Shown here: piece after piece, positions 46,578 through 58,568 of the stretch
Layout of the letters: each line of letters opens with the position of its first letter
How positions within the stretch are numbered: position 1 is the stretch's first letter
Source of the DNA: Artocarpus heterophyllus
Lineage: Eukaryota > Streptophyta > Magnoliopsida > Rosales > Moraceae
Length of the DNA: 64,000 bases
Direction of reading: 5' to 3'
Assembly (NCBI GenBank): GCA_025403435.1
Contig: CM046344.1
Location: 20,069,652 to 20,133,651, forward strand
The notes under the pieces: generated by a model
What the model was told of the DNA's origin: nothing
Seen by the model: only the letters and a program-made list of their open reading frames with translations
Databases searched by the model: none
Position numbers and translations under genes: made by a program

Positions 46578-47136
46578 TGCTTGCAAATGAACCATCACTC
46601 TTTTCTTTTCTCTTTTTTTTTAGTTTTGCTTTGAAACTTTTGAAATTGCAATGGTTTATAACAACAAAAAAATCACCTTTTAAAATAAACAACAACAAAA
46701 AAAACTAAAGACATCAATTTTAATCCCAACTTATCTACTAAATTATAAGTTGCCATGTTTTTATTAGTATATATTTAAAAAATTGTCATATTAATTAGTT
46801 GCATTTACCAATAAATTAATAACTCGAGAAGTTATTATAAAATTAGGATTAAAATTAATGTCCTTAACATTAATTTCATAACAATATCCTAGAATTTGTC
46901 GAAATGTCTACTTGGGCCTGTTGCTTTGTATATAAAAAGTGTTTCATGGCATGCACGCATTTGGTGAATTATCGTGATAAATGGACTAACAATGATATTA
47001 CTGTGACATAACAAATCAACATCACGAAGATAAATTGATTAAGAAAATCTCACAAGTATAGCAGTTTCAAGTTCAATAGCATATACCACAATGATGAAAC
47101 CCAACTAGCAATCATCAATAATATTTGTTTAGTTGT

Positions 47137-50100
47137 TCAATTGACATCCAAGGACTCTGTACAACTGGCAGTTGTATATTCTTCTTGCTCAAAGATCCCT
47201 TTTGCTGCTCTGCTAAATAAATTGTTTATCTGCAACAAAATAAATGATACAATATAATTAATAAAAAAACAAAAATAATAATGAAAAAAAAAGTTTTATT
47301 CGGCACAAGTTGTTTTTAGTTCCAAACAAAATGAAACCACTTTCAATACAAATCTCAATGTCAATATTATATTTGCCACTAAAAATATAAAATTAGTATA
47401 ATTAATGTGTTATTTTATTTTGTACTCTAATGCACGACGCTATGTAAAATGTCATACTTATGTTATCATAATTATTAAAGGGTTATTAAAACCAATAACC
47501 TCTAAACTATATGGTCGTTCTTATTTTACCCATTAAACTTTCAAAGTTTATTATTTTGCTTAAAGTTTAAGGCCATTGGTGTTAATAACATATTATTAAA
47601 CCTTAAAACCTGTAAACTTTTAATATAAAAACAATTAAAAAGTGAGAATATTGTAATTATTAAAGCAAAAAAAAAAAATCTATCAACCAATAGAAATCAA
47701 ATGTCAATTTTTTTTGGTTAAATTTGTGACAAATTTGTCACTAAATTTAGCATATAGCAAATTTAACATTGAAAATTACATTCTATAGGAGAGTATTTTT
47801 CACACTAAAATATGAAATTTAACGTTGGCATACTAATTTTACGTTGTATTAGAAATGCCCAGAAAAGTTAAAAAAGTTGTTACCTGCTTTGATGAGAGGC
47901 CAATCTTCTCCAAATCACTCAGCTGAAACATTAAAAATTGTGTGCAACAGCTTTAGCACTATTCATTAATTCAAGAAAAAAAAAAAAAGAGAAACAGAAA
48001 ACACTTGCTTACAGATTTTAGTGGGCTTGTTTCTCTCAGCTCCATTATGTATTCTGCAATTTTTACCCCAATTCCCTATAAACGTTACAAGAGCCAGCTT
48101 CGTATTAGTTAATAGTTTTAAAGTAAAGCCTCCGAGAAAAAGACAACCCTATTTAACCTCATGAGGTTACAATCCCGCTACTTATAAAACAATAAGTCTC
48201 AAACTAAAAAATATACTATATATTAGACTGAAACCTACAGTTTTGTGAGTGGTGAGATTTTAAGTCATTGAGATGAAAAGAGTTTTTCAAAATAAAAATA
48301 TCAGTTATGAAAGAAGATATTATAATCATCTTGTGCACAATTTCTAGGCAGCTTATCTATGTACCTTTAACTCCAGGAGTTCCTCCCTGCAAAAAATTGT
48401 GAATACCCAATTAACAAAACCTCTACTATTGTGTATACAAACATATATAATGCAAGAAACAAAAATGAGAGAACTCTGAGAAGCTTAGCAAAAGAAGATA
48501 AGGATTATAGTATATACCTGCTGGCTGCATTTAAAAAATCGATGTACTCTTGAACAAGGTAGTTCTGCACAAACATGTTGACAGATTAGAACCATAATTT
48601 ATTTAAAAAAAAAAGTTAAGGGTAAAATAAAAAGCACCTATGAACTATAAGGAAAAAAAAAAATCAGCACCAACCTTTAAATTGGAGCTTTGAGCATTAA
48701 ATTTATGGAGTGGGGTTCCGATTTTTTGAAATCTGTCATTTGCGCATGTGAGAATAGAAGGTGTTTTTGGAGTCTTTGGCTCAAGAAGGAAAGGATATGA
48801 CTGATTTGTAAAGGAGAATTCCTCAGAAGGATGATTTTGACTTATGTTAGTGTTGGTGGGGGAATGAATTTTTCTTAAAGGACTCCTTGGTGTGCTTTTC
48901 TTCTCACTAATAGGCGATGATCCAATGAAATTTGCGGAACTCTCATCCTGGTTCAATGCCTCGCCTAACACAAGTTAGATTAGAAGTGTCAAATCAATTT
49001 AAACAAATTTTCCAAGAAAGCAAATATATGTAGTAAACATTTAGTCAAATACCATGAGAGCTGTTACAATCTGTACTTGATGATTCCATTAGAACAATCT
49101 CTTCAACCCCTGCTTTGCTTTCCTCGTTTTTATCCTCAGCAGTTATGTGTAGATACTGTAGAAAGAATTCAATTGAGTCAATTTTTTTCTTCCTCTGATA
49201 AGTTGTATTAGTCTATATAATAGGAAGCCAACATTAGACAGACTTACTTGAGTTTCATCACTTGGTAATGTTTTTGGATTTTCTCTCAAACTTTCTTCTT
49301 TCAAAGTTTTTGACCAATACTCCTTCAAAAAGTCAAAACAATATATGTGTATATATATATATATAGAAAAATTCAACCTCATTTCCAGTAGTGACATGTA
49401 CTGGATGAAAAGAACTTTAAGGCCAGAAAATCTGCTTAGAAGGAAAAGAATAATATTTGTTGGGAAAATTGCGTACTTACATTAACATCTTCATAGTCAA
49501 ACAGATTTCTGAAAGGCACAGGGATATTTCTGCATATACAGAGAGAAATTTAGCAAAGTAGAGAAATTGAAAGTTTGACTCATGCAATAGAAAGATGAAT
49601 TAGCATTGTATGTACCCTTCTTTTGCATTAGCAGCAATGCGGTTGGTGGAAATTTTGGCTTTCACAGAAGTATTGTTGAAATTGGGCTTCCTAATAGAGC
49701 TAAAAGAAGTTGAGCTTTTCCCTACAAAAGGAGAGATAAGAGCTCCAATCCTCTGGGCACTCTTTGTTTTCCCTTTTGATTCCAACCAAGCTTGCAGTTT
49801 CACTTCCATGTCAACCTTAACCCTTGGGGTCTCTTGCTTATGAGCAGAAGGAACGAAATTAGAAATGTTTCGTGAACGAGCAGCCAAGCTGACCGTATGA
49901 ACAGACTGCTGGTACTCTCCTGGATTCTGCCCCAAAAAGAAAAAGAGACAACATAACAAATTAAAATTCGGACAAATACTCAGTTCTTTACACAAGTTAG
50001 AAAAGAACAAAATTTTTTCCAAGTTCCTTACCAAGCAAGCAACCATCAAAGAGCGACTCTCTCCTCCAAGAGAATCCTGCAATATCCTGGTTAGTTTGCT

Positions 50101-51162
50101 GTCCCGGTAAGGTACGTGAGTCTTGTTGTTGTTCAGTGCAAAAATCACATTAGACAATGCAAACAAGGACTGGTTGATCTTGGCACTCTCTTGGAGGCGA
50201 ATTCCTTCATTGCAGGTTCGTCTATTATCTTCATTGCCTGCTTTGAAAAGAAAATTAGAAAGCAATTACAAATAACAACCAGAAACTAAAAGTCTAACTT
50301 ACATTTAGAGTTTACAGTCCAGCTTTCTTTCTTGCTTATTTTCTATTATTGTGGTGTTTCAGGCTTAATTTTAGATTTTCTGGTCATGATTGTGAGTTTT
50401 ATTATTATCAGAACTAATTACCTGCCAAATCTATGAGGTTCAACTTTCCAAGAAGTACATCTCCAAAACCGTCCTCACAAGGCATGGAAACAGAGATCAC
50501 AAGCACGCCATGGCTCCTACTGGAAACGTCATTGAGGCCAGTGTGGGCAACTTTCCTCCTCTGAACACCGAGAGAAAAGACTTTGTGAAATTCGGGCATG
50601 GATCTTATGGGGACCCGAGAGAGTCCGCTGAGATGGATCTGCCCATTTTTGTCATCCCACACAGAGATTTCCTTGGGTTTGACCTCTAAAAGGTCATAAC
50701 ACTTGTCCAAATACACCTCATAGTATGAAATCTCAGCTCGGTTTCCTGCTCTCTGGCACATTGACAAGATTTTGGACATGGCCAGTGGCATTAAACCTGG
50801 TTGGTCATCAGTGCCCTATAACATGAACCACAAGCCGATTTGATTAACTTCACAGAGAAACAATCATCATAAAAACTCAGAAAAGATTATGTTACAAGAA
50901 AATAATGTAAAAATTTAACAATAGCACAAAATCTCACTATTCAAGATCACATACAAGGTTTCTTTTCTATTTATTTTTTCCATTTGGATAAAAACAAGGC
51001 TTCTTATATTTTATAATTCATTCTTGCTAGTTACTAGAAAATTTAGCTTCCCCAAGAAAAATCACCAACAAAACTCGAAAATATTTTATGCCACAAGAAA
51101 CAATGTGAAAATTTAGCCAAGGCCACAAAATTTTTATCACTAAGCATGGCATAAAGTAAGGC

Positions 51163-51199
<37 letters not shown>

Positions 51200-51970
51200 A
51201 ACTTTTGGTCAGATAAAAAAAAAGGCTCCTGGAATAAAGTAAGGCTCCACTCTTGCCCAATTGCTAGAATTTCCACAAAATTCAATTTTTTTCCACGCAA
51301 TTGGAAAATATCTCTAATCTAAATTCTCTTTTCTATTCTGATCTATAATAAATCATTCATCTTATGAAAAAACACACAATTTTATCTGGTTTTTCCACTT
51401 TCATTTTCTCATAAAGACAGTTTCTTGGCCAAACAAAATTCAAGAGAAAATCAAAAAAAAGGAAAAAGAAAATAAATTGAAAACCTGCATGGTGTAAGTC
51501 TTTCCGCTACCAGTAGCCCCGTAAGCGAAAACAGTCCCATTGCAGCCCTGAAAAATCCCTGGAATCAAAGGGCTCACTTCTCTCTCAAAGATCTTGCTAA
51601 TATTCTTGTCGTCTTGTCCAAAAAAAGAGTCCAATCGGTAACACTCATTTCGGCTACACACCCAAAGAAAAAAATATATATTACTACTAAGAATTAAAAA
51701 AAAGGACCAAAAACATTATCACAAATCAAAGACCAACCTTGTTTCTTTATCTTTGAGATAAACGGCGACTTCTTCTTCTTCTTGTTGTTGGTCGAGAACA
51801 GAGACACAGGGCGTCTTTTCTCCGTCGGCGGTATCGTGAGGAAGAAAGGGTCGGAGTCTTACTATGACTCTGACTTTAGAGACTGAACTGGATTTTGCAG
51901 ATGAAGAAGAAGAAGAAAAAGGCTTTTTTCCCGTCTGGGGTGTGGTTGGAATGTACTCCATGGGCGCCAT
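47137..51970 (-). CDS. KIN10C: Kinesin-like protein KIN-10C (KIF22/Kid type), 14 exons
   Basis: Exons (genomic): 51970-51738, 51653-51485, 50815-50422, 50237-50032, 49926-49616, 49529-49481, 49322-49248, 49155-49053, 48964-48675, 48564-48518, 48386-48365, 48075-48013, 47922-47884, 47229-47137. They sum to 2094 nt (697 aa) with phase preserved at every junction. The motor domain has the P-loop GATGSGKT (123-130), switch I NDVSSRSH (229-236), switch II DLAGNE (263-268) and [23 protein letters not shown] following switch II is as in KIF22. A variable region comes next, then a C-terminal helix-hairpin-helix: [17 protein letters not shown] (627-643) and [18 protein letters not shown] (655-672), by family knowledge a DNA-binding type motif in chromokinesins. 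MAPMEY allows two starts; the first is used. KIN10C versus KIN10B is by memory of orthologues and by PRT6 synteny. Confidence 0.93.
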
Positions 51971-52040
51971 TGAGGAGAGAGAAAGAGAGGAGAGAGAGAG
52001 AGGTATTATGGGTTGATTGATTTTTTGAAGGTGGGTTGAT
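51971..52040 (-). promoter_or_regulatory. KIN10C 5' leader, GA/CT repeat
   Basis: On the coding strand the bases before the ATG are a CT-rich run (CTCTCTCTCCTCTC), typical of plant 5' UTRs and core promoters. The transcription start is not known. Confidence 0.4.
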
Positions 52041-52070
52041 TGATTTTGAAAGTGAAGGTTTGATTTATTC

Positions 52071-52080
52071 GACCGTTGGA
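52071..52080 (-). promoter_or_regulatory. MSA-type mitotic element upstream of KIN10C
   Basis: On the minus strand it reads TCCAACGGTC, a full match to the M-specific activator consensus YCYAACGGYY bound by MYB3R factors in G2/M-phase promoters (B-type cyclins, mitotic kinesins). It is 101-110 bp before the KIN10C start codon and on the gene's coding strand. A 10-base match can arise by chance, but the strand, distance and gene function agree. Confidence 0.55.
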
Positions 52081-52567
52081 CGAAATTTTTACTTTTTTTT
52101 TTTTTTTTTTTTTCAATTTTCTGAATTGGGCCTTTTAAAAAGCCTTTGCCGGCATTTTGAGGTCCTTATAAGAATGCCAGGGATTTAGACTTCGATTAAT
52201 TTATACCACAAACAAAAAAATTTTAAAAAATACTATAATTATATCACACAATATATTTAAAATGTAAAATATACTTTCAAACTCTATGATTTATATCAAT
52301 TAAGCTTTATGATTTTTTTATTAAAATATTTATTGATCAAGAAAGTGTAATTATCTAACAAAGATTTTTTTAACAACATGACAATAAATACAAGACTTTT
52401 TTTTTTTTGTTATGACAAAGTTCACTTCACCTGGTTTTTTATGGCACCTTCCCTAGATATCTTGACATTTTTTGGCTTACAAAAGTCATGAAAAAGAAAC
52501 GTCGTCGTATTAAAGGCACGTGCATTTGTCGGGAATTTTTGTTAATTTATTAATTATTTTCTTTGGG

Positions 52568-52578
52568 GTTTAGGGTTT
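52568..52578 (+). promoter_or_regulatory. Telo-box on the TIM9 side of the shared intergenic region
   Basis: GTTTAGGGTTT is the complement of AAACCCTAAAC and contains the plant telo-box AAACCCTAA, often found in promoters of translation and mitochondrial-biogenesis genes. A TGGGCC (site II-like) lies at 52127-52132. The telo-box sits immediately left of the transposon at 52593-53178. If that insertion is ignored, it lies about 120 bp before the TIM9 start. Confidence 0.45.
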
Positions 52579-52592
52579 TGGGAAAGATCAGG

Positions 52593-53178
52593 TAGGGTCG
52601 GCAATTTCGGACATGACACGATGACATGATACGAAAATAACACAAGATAAACGGGTTTAGACCACACGTTTATTAATTGTATCATAAATGGGTTGGCACG
52701 AATAACACGAAAATAAACGGGCTAGATTTGTGCTAACACGCTAAACACGCCTTAACACGTTTAATTAAACGGGCCGTAAACATGTTAATACGGCACGATA
52801 CTACCCACCCATTTATAACACATTTAAACTTAAAAATAAAAATATTTGAAATATTTATAGTAGGTTAGTATTAATTAGATATTGTGTTTTTTTTAATTTT
52901 CTTTATTGGCTTTGTTAAAAAAAATTAATTTTTTAATTTTTTTTTAATTTTTAGTTAATTGGGTCATAAACGTGTTATATGCGTGTTGTTATCGTGTCAA
53001 TACGTCAAGGCATGTTTAATATTCGTGTTACCGTGTTATACGTGTCATAAGCGTGTCGTGTTTGTGTTTGCATTTCTGACACGTTTATTAATCATATCGT
53101 GTTCGTGTTCGGGCTAAACGTGTCGTGCTGTAAACATACCGACAAAAACATAGCATAAACGTGATTATTGCCACCTCT
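52593..53178. mobile_element. MULE-type MITE/foldback element next to TIM9
   Basis: A perfect 9-bp duplication AAGATCAGG flanks it (52584-52592 and 53179-53187), the size typical of Mutator-like elements. Ends are imperfect inverted repeats: AGGGTCGGCAAT at left against AGAGGTGGCAAT (complement) at right. Both arms are filled with CACGATAACACG-type words and their complements, so the element can fold back on itself. The middle (52820-52970) is AT-rich. 586 bp, no coding capacity, so non-autonomous. It ends about 98 bp before the TIM9 ATG. Confidence 0.85.
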
Positions 53179-53276
53179 AAGATCAGGCTTCTTCTTTCCT
53201 TGCGTTGTTCTTCTTCGTTCTCGGTTCTGGCTTTAAATTTTTTTTAAAAAAGGTGCAAATAATTGAAGTGAAGAAG

Positions 53277-54234
53277 ATGGACAAGAGCATGCTGGCAGAT
53301 TTGGACTCTCTTCCTGAAGAGGACAAGCTTCGAATGTCCACCATGATTGATCAGCTTCAGATCCGCGACAGGTATTTTATACACACATATACAGATATAT
53401 CTATATATATAAACACATATGTATGTACATATATAATATGGGTTAGGACTTATTTATGCTGTTTAAAATGTTTTTGTGAAAAGGGTATGGCCAATTTCGT
53501 TGTTTCTTTGGATTAGCTGAGAAATTTTTATTTAATGTCATTGCTTACAGTGGAACCTGACCTGTAATTGTTGATTATTATAGTGGTTCGTACTTAATTA
53601 CGTTAGTTTTGCAATTTTGTTTGTGCAAAAGGGTATGTCCAATTTTGTTGTTACTTTTTCTATCACTACAGCTTTGATCGGATGCCATTAATTTTTGAAT
53701 AACATTCCCATGTAGAACGAACTTGTCAATATTGAAGGGCATAATTGGAATAATAAGATGGTTAATTTGTGTTCACAAGGAATATTGGAGGCTTGGATAT
53801 GAATCAAGCAGTTTAAATCTAATAATTAGTTTATTGTAGCCATTTCCTAATGGTTCAAAACTGACTTCATAACTTAATTTAACAGTAGCAGCCATTTTCT
53901 TATTTTGACCTTAGTTCTGAACTTTAAGATGATTTTTGACAATTTATTTATTTATTTATTTATCTATTGAGGGTGATTAGTGATGAAAAGACTCTCAATT
54001 GTTGTTCTATGTTGTCTTAATCCATTGGAAGCCAATTCTGTTTGCAGCTTGAGGATGTACAATGCTTTGGTGGAGAGGTGTTTTACGGACTGCATTGACA
54101 CCTTTCAGCGGAAATCGCTGACCAAGCAAGGGGAGACGTGCGTGCGCCGGTGTGCTGAGAAGTTCCTCAAGCACTCCATGCCCGTCAGCATGCGATTCGC
54201 TGAGCTCAACCAAGGAGCAGCTACATCAGATTGA
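53277..54234 (+). CDS. TIM9: Mitochondrial import inner membrane translocase subunit TIM9, 2 exons
   Basis: Exons 53277-53371 and 54048-54234 join within codon 32 (AG|C) and give 93 aa, the family's usual length. The twin CX3C motif is complete: C43-FTD-C47 and C63-VRR-C67. These form the two disulphides of small Tim proteins in the intermembrane space, imported through MIA40/ERV1. TIM9 pairs with TIM10 in a hexamer that escorts hydrophobic precursors to the TIM22 inner-membrane complex. The start at MDKSMLADLDSLPEEDK is chosen because it matches the family. An in-frame ATG at 53205 would add 24 mostly hydrophobic residues not expected in a small Tim and is probably 5' UTR. The 676-bp intron has no gene. 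Confidence 0.96.
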
Positions 54235-56401
54235 GATATTGCTACATTATTCTTATTATTATTTTTTTTTGGTAGTGCAGGTATGAAAATTGAGTGAGGC
54301 CTTTTATTTATGATGGAGGGGATAGTTTGTGACTTTCCTTTTTCCTTGTACCAGTATGAAACTTTGCAATTAGATAAATCATGAATATCCATTGAGTTGA
54401 AAATTTTCTTTTCTGTTTCCTATATCTTCTGTGATAAGATCATCCCCTTAGTGGCAATAAGATCATCCCAGTATGAATCTTGCTTAATTGAACTAGCTGA
54501 TAGTTTAATATAGTTGCGTGATCTGTGGATTACAAATATTTGTGCTTCTGATGTTCAGATTTTCTTTTCCCCCTTTTCTTCTGGTCTTGATAATGTCAAC
54601 TTATCTCCTTGAGATCGAGACTTAAAGTGCTTGTTTCTTCTTAGGCTTTATTTGCAAAAGGGAAAGTAGAAAAATGCATAGGGGTATGACTTATTCACTG
54701 CCTATTAGTGTGTGGTATTTAACACCACTAGTGTCTCGTAACATTGTTCGGGAAAGTAAGGAAAAAAAGAAAGAAAAGAACATGTTTGGTGTGGATTAGT
54801 TCTTTTCATTCATGACTTTGCAAGGATTGAAATTAAAGACTTCGGGAGGATTTTGAATCTTGAATTTTTGGTACTCTCACTCAATTCGTTCCCTCCTATA
54901 ATTTCTGCTCTCAAATAATTACAAGTCTTAAAATACATTTACCTATCTTTTATTCTCTTTCCCTCCTTTCGCTTGTCCCTCCCACTAAACAAGGCCTTAG
55001 CGGTGTAGTTTCCTCTACAATGGTAACCATCATTGTCAAGCCAACCCACATGTTGTCTAGGGTTGAAAGTAGTGGAGAAAGTGGTTTGTAAGGAGAATAA
55101 CAAGTATCTGACTAGTGCTTTTGAAAAGACCTTTTTTTCTCAAAAGCGGCCTTTTTAAGGGAAATTAATTGTTATTTTTTAATCCAAAAATTGAAATTAA
55201 TTATTATTTTTTTAAAGCAAAACGTGAACTCAATTGTTATTGGTGTGAGTATCTGTGAGCTTAGTTTGTACCTTTTCAGCAGGAGCTACTAATTGTTGGT
55301 CCAGGCACTTCTCACATGGGAGAGCGGAGAGGAAGAATTTGAAAAAAGGGCAAAAAAAATCCTTAATTAAGGAAATGACTTCTTTTTTTTTTACATAAAA
55401 AAATACGTTTTTTTAGGCCGAGGACTAGTAAAAAAGTTTTTAGAAAAATGACTTTTCAAAAATTTTAATTTGCAAAATGACCTCAGGACTTTACACCACC
55501 TCATAACGACCCTGTTCAACTTTGGAACGACGCCACGCAACCTCAGAATGACCCTGTGTAACTCTGTGGCCGTTTAGTACAAAAAGAACGAGGTTATTTT
55601 TGCTAATTTCACATTTTAGAGTAGTAACGTTAATAAATTCAACCTCAAATGGTGATCTTTTGTAGAATGTAGTTCTTAGATACTTCAGCCTGGCAAAGTT
55701 TATAAAATTTTCTTTCTTACTTTTCATTGTCATTCCAAGAAAATGAACATAAAGAAGTTCTATTTTTTTTTTTTGCATGCGAGGCTTTCCAAACTACAAA
55801 TAAAGAATAAAGATGCAAAGAAAAAAAATTATGAAAACTCCACAAGAAGGGGGAACAAAAGTTCCTATACCAAGCCACATAAGGAGGGAAATAAAGGAAG
55901 GTGTGACCACCTACCAAAAAAAATGAAGATTGAAGACCAAATAATAATTATACATTTCTCTTAAAAGGAAAAAAATAATAATAATCTAGGCTCTTCTTGG
56001 CGACAAGAATCTTAAAAGTGAAGAGAATGGAAGAGGAATTGCACGCTACTTTTTTGTAAAATTTGGCTATATGATTAAGATTCATCTTCTGTTATTTGAT
56101 GATCACATGATGCTTACCTTTTAGAAGTTTTTTTTTTTTTTTTCCCTCTGGATTTCAAGATAGAAAAAGCAGTCTTAAAAAGTGTATGGATTGAATATTG
56201 GAAGAGATTTTTAGTGTTCAAAGTTCTTCTAGGAGAAGTAAAGTTTAATATGACTTCTCTTAAAGTGGCTTCCGTAGAACTTGAAAAGTTATTTACAGTT
56301 ATGGAAAAAAGAAATTATTTGTCTTTAGAAAAAATTTAAAACCAAGAGATTTACTTATTTTCCATATATAATTAAAAAAGAGTTGTACTTTGTTTTCTAG
56401 A
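54235..56401. other. Intergenic region after TIM9
   Basis: The first approximately 250 bp are probably the TIM9 3' UTR. No further gene, RNA gene or clear transposon is supported. Short ORFs on the minus strand near 55491-55917 lack domains. The DNA is AT-rich with A/T runs. It ends at the GTAGT target duplication of the solo LTR. Confidence 0.55.
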
Positions 56402-56406
56402 GTAGT

Positions 56407-58563
56407 TGTAACGTCCCGAAATTTATTAAATGATATTAGAATGTAAAATGGTAGATTAGTGTGCCATAATGAATATTTTAAACTTAATTTGATCATTTGG
56501 TGAAATTTTTGAAACTAAAGTTGTTTTGATTATTTTAAAGATTTCTAGTTGTTTTTAATTATTTTAATTGTCATTTTGAATATTTAGAACATAACAATTT
56601 GTCAAATGTCAAATATGTTTTGTTTTACAAAACCGTAGGTGGCACACGGTCTCCGCACAGTAAAACCGCCTACTTGTTCCCTCTATTTATATCTCTCAGT
56701 CTCCCTCTCATTCTCTCTTTCTCTCTCAGCTCTCCCTCTCTCTCTCCCGTGCATCACTCTCTCTCTCTGCCTCTCTATTTCTCTCTCATTTTCTCTCAAA
56801 ATCTTTGAGTTAAATCGAGCCCCAAGCTTTGGTTTTGTGGATTGGAGGCTCGGGAATATATTTGAGCAGTCGAAAACGCGATTTAAAGTTTCAATTCCAG
56901 GTTAGTTTTCAAATTTTAAAACTTTTTCAATTTTTCAATTTTTCTTGCATTTTGAAATCTAAACTTATTTGAACTTAGAAAACCTTTGATCTAAGTTAGA
57001 GAAACTTAGAACAACTACGATCTAAGCTTTGTTTGAAGAAAAACGGATTCAAATCAAGATTTTTTATTTTTCTCCATTTTTCTCTATTTTCATATTTTCT
57101 TGGATTTTGTGTGCAAATCTTGTTTAAATGAGTTTAAAAGTGTCCTATTATGTTTTTCTATCATCTATGATTGTTTTTCATGCCTGAGAACTGAGAACAA
57201 CAGGTTGAGATGAAGATTTGGATATGGGATGGCCGAGAACCTGTGCCTGAAAAATTCTGAAAATTTTCAATTCGACAGGCTAGATTCAAGGATTCGGCAA
57301 GCCGGATTCATTCATCTGGTAGGCCGAACCTGCAGAAGTTCGGCCGACCGGACCTGACTTTCCGGTAGGCCGAACCAGGGTGACCAGCAGGCCGACCGAA
57401 CAAGGAGAAAATTTGTGATTTTTCATCCGTTTTCACCATTTTGAACCCCGATTGAAATTCTAACTTTATAAAATGATTCTATAAATACAAATGGCACACT
57501 AGGACACCATGAATGGTTTAGCAACGTAGAATATCTTAAACTAGATACTGATAGACCTAGTTTCTATTTAAGGTCGTTCATGATTCTGCAGAACTAACGT
57601 ATAACGGACCGGGGTTACTGTGTGGGACACCGGCAAGAGTGTTGAGGTAAGACTTCTACCCCTTTCTTTGGTAACTAAGTTCTCAAATGGTTTTTGGTCT
57701 TAAAAAGGGTTTTATCAAAATATTTTTAACGGTTGATTGAAAAAGGAATTTTTATTGGTTATTTTTATAAACGGTGAATTGAAGTGAACTTCATAATGAA
57801 TCCTATAATAAATGTAAATAAAAATACTTGGTAATTGAGTTTAAATGATAATAGAAATGAATATAAGGGTATGATGCCATATCAGATATCAGGTCGTGTA
57901 GCGTGCGACCTTAGGGGCAGGTCCCAAAACCCAGCTGGGCCACTACGATGGTGTTATATATGTGGTTTGTCTAGGAAAAGGAAATGATTGTTTTTTCTGG
58001 TAAACCAATAAACTGTTTTGGGTAAGAATGATTTTGTTTAAACTTATTTATTAAAGTCTTCTCCTAAATAATTTCTTGAATAATGATATTTCCAATTAAA
58101 TTGAATATTTCTTAAATATAGTCCTACTGAGCCTTTCGCTCACGTTTTATCTGTTTTAAACCCCTTTCCCTCTAGGTGGATTTCAGCTTAGGTTCAGAGA
58201 GGACCCGTAGATCAAACTCATAAGCAGTAGAAGGACCTAATAGGTTGTTTAAATTATTATATCAAGGCATGTAATGTTGTAACTTTCTCTTTTCTTGGAC
58301 TGTGGTTGTATTACTATATTGTCAGTATTATGTGTGTGCATAAGTTGTGGGTTAGTGAGACCCATACTTGCATCTTTTATTACTTTATTATTTACTTAAT
58401 GTTTGCCTCAATGTTTTTATCTGTTTAATGATTATAAGTGATTTAAAAATTTTTCATATTTTCATAATTTAATTTAAGGACTTAAGCTCATATTTTAATT
58501 AAATTTTTATTCATTTAACTTAAATAAACTACCACGTCACCTCCCGTATTACAGGGCGTGACA
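56407..58563 (+). mobile_element. Solo LTR (2157 bp) with perfect target duplication
   Basis: It begins TGTAACGTCCCG and ends GGGCGTGACA, imperfect inverted ends of TG...CA type. It is flanked by GTAGT on both sides (56402-56406 and 58564-58568). A TATA box CTATTTATATCTC lies near 56683-56694, followed by a CT-rich leader to about 56800. A TACTGAGCCTTTCGCTCACG block lies near 58125-58145. No internal domain, primer-binding site or second LTR is present, so one LTR was left after unequal recombination. Probably Ty3/gypsy by its ends and architecture. Confidence 0.88.
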
Positions 58564-58568
58564 GTAGT

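Larger units (their letters stand above)
39210..47136. other. Intergenic region between PRT6 and KIN10C
   Basis: About 7.9 kb with no supported gene. The first several hundred bases after 39209 probably include the PRT6 3' UTR. It holds tandem duplications at 41504-41722, 44572-44898 and 45391-46577, a 'TTTATAGTGGTTC' repeat region at about 42300-43190, and a possible decayed MITE at 43365-43823 (weak inverted ends CATTTGCTTC / GAACCAAATG). The bases at 40568-40900 start AGGGCCCTTTGGGATAGC, like some hAT MITE ends, but no matching right end was found. The rest is AT-rich with homopolymers. Confidence 0.6.

Noticed and set aside
53205..53276. Upstream in-frame ATG extending TIM9 by 24 residues
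   Set aside because: The extension is unlike small Tim proteins; the 93-aa form matches the family length, and TIM9 needs no presequence.
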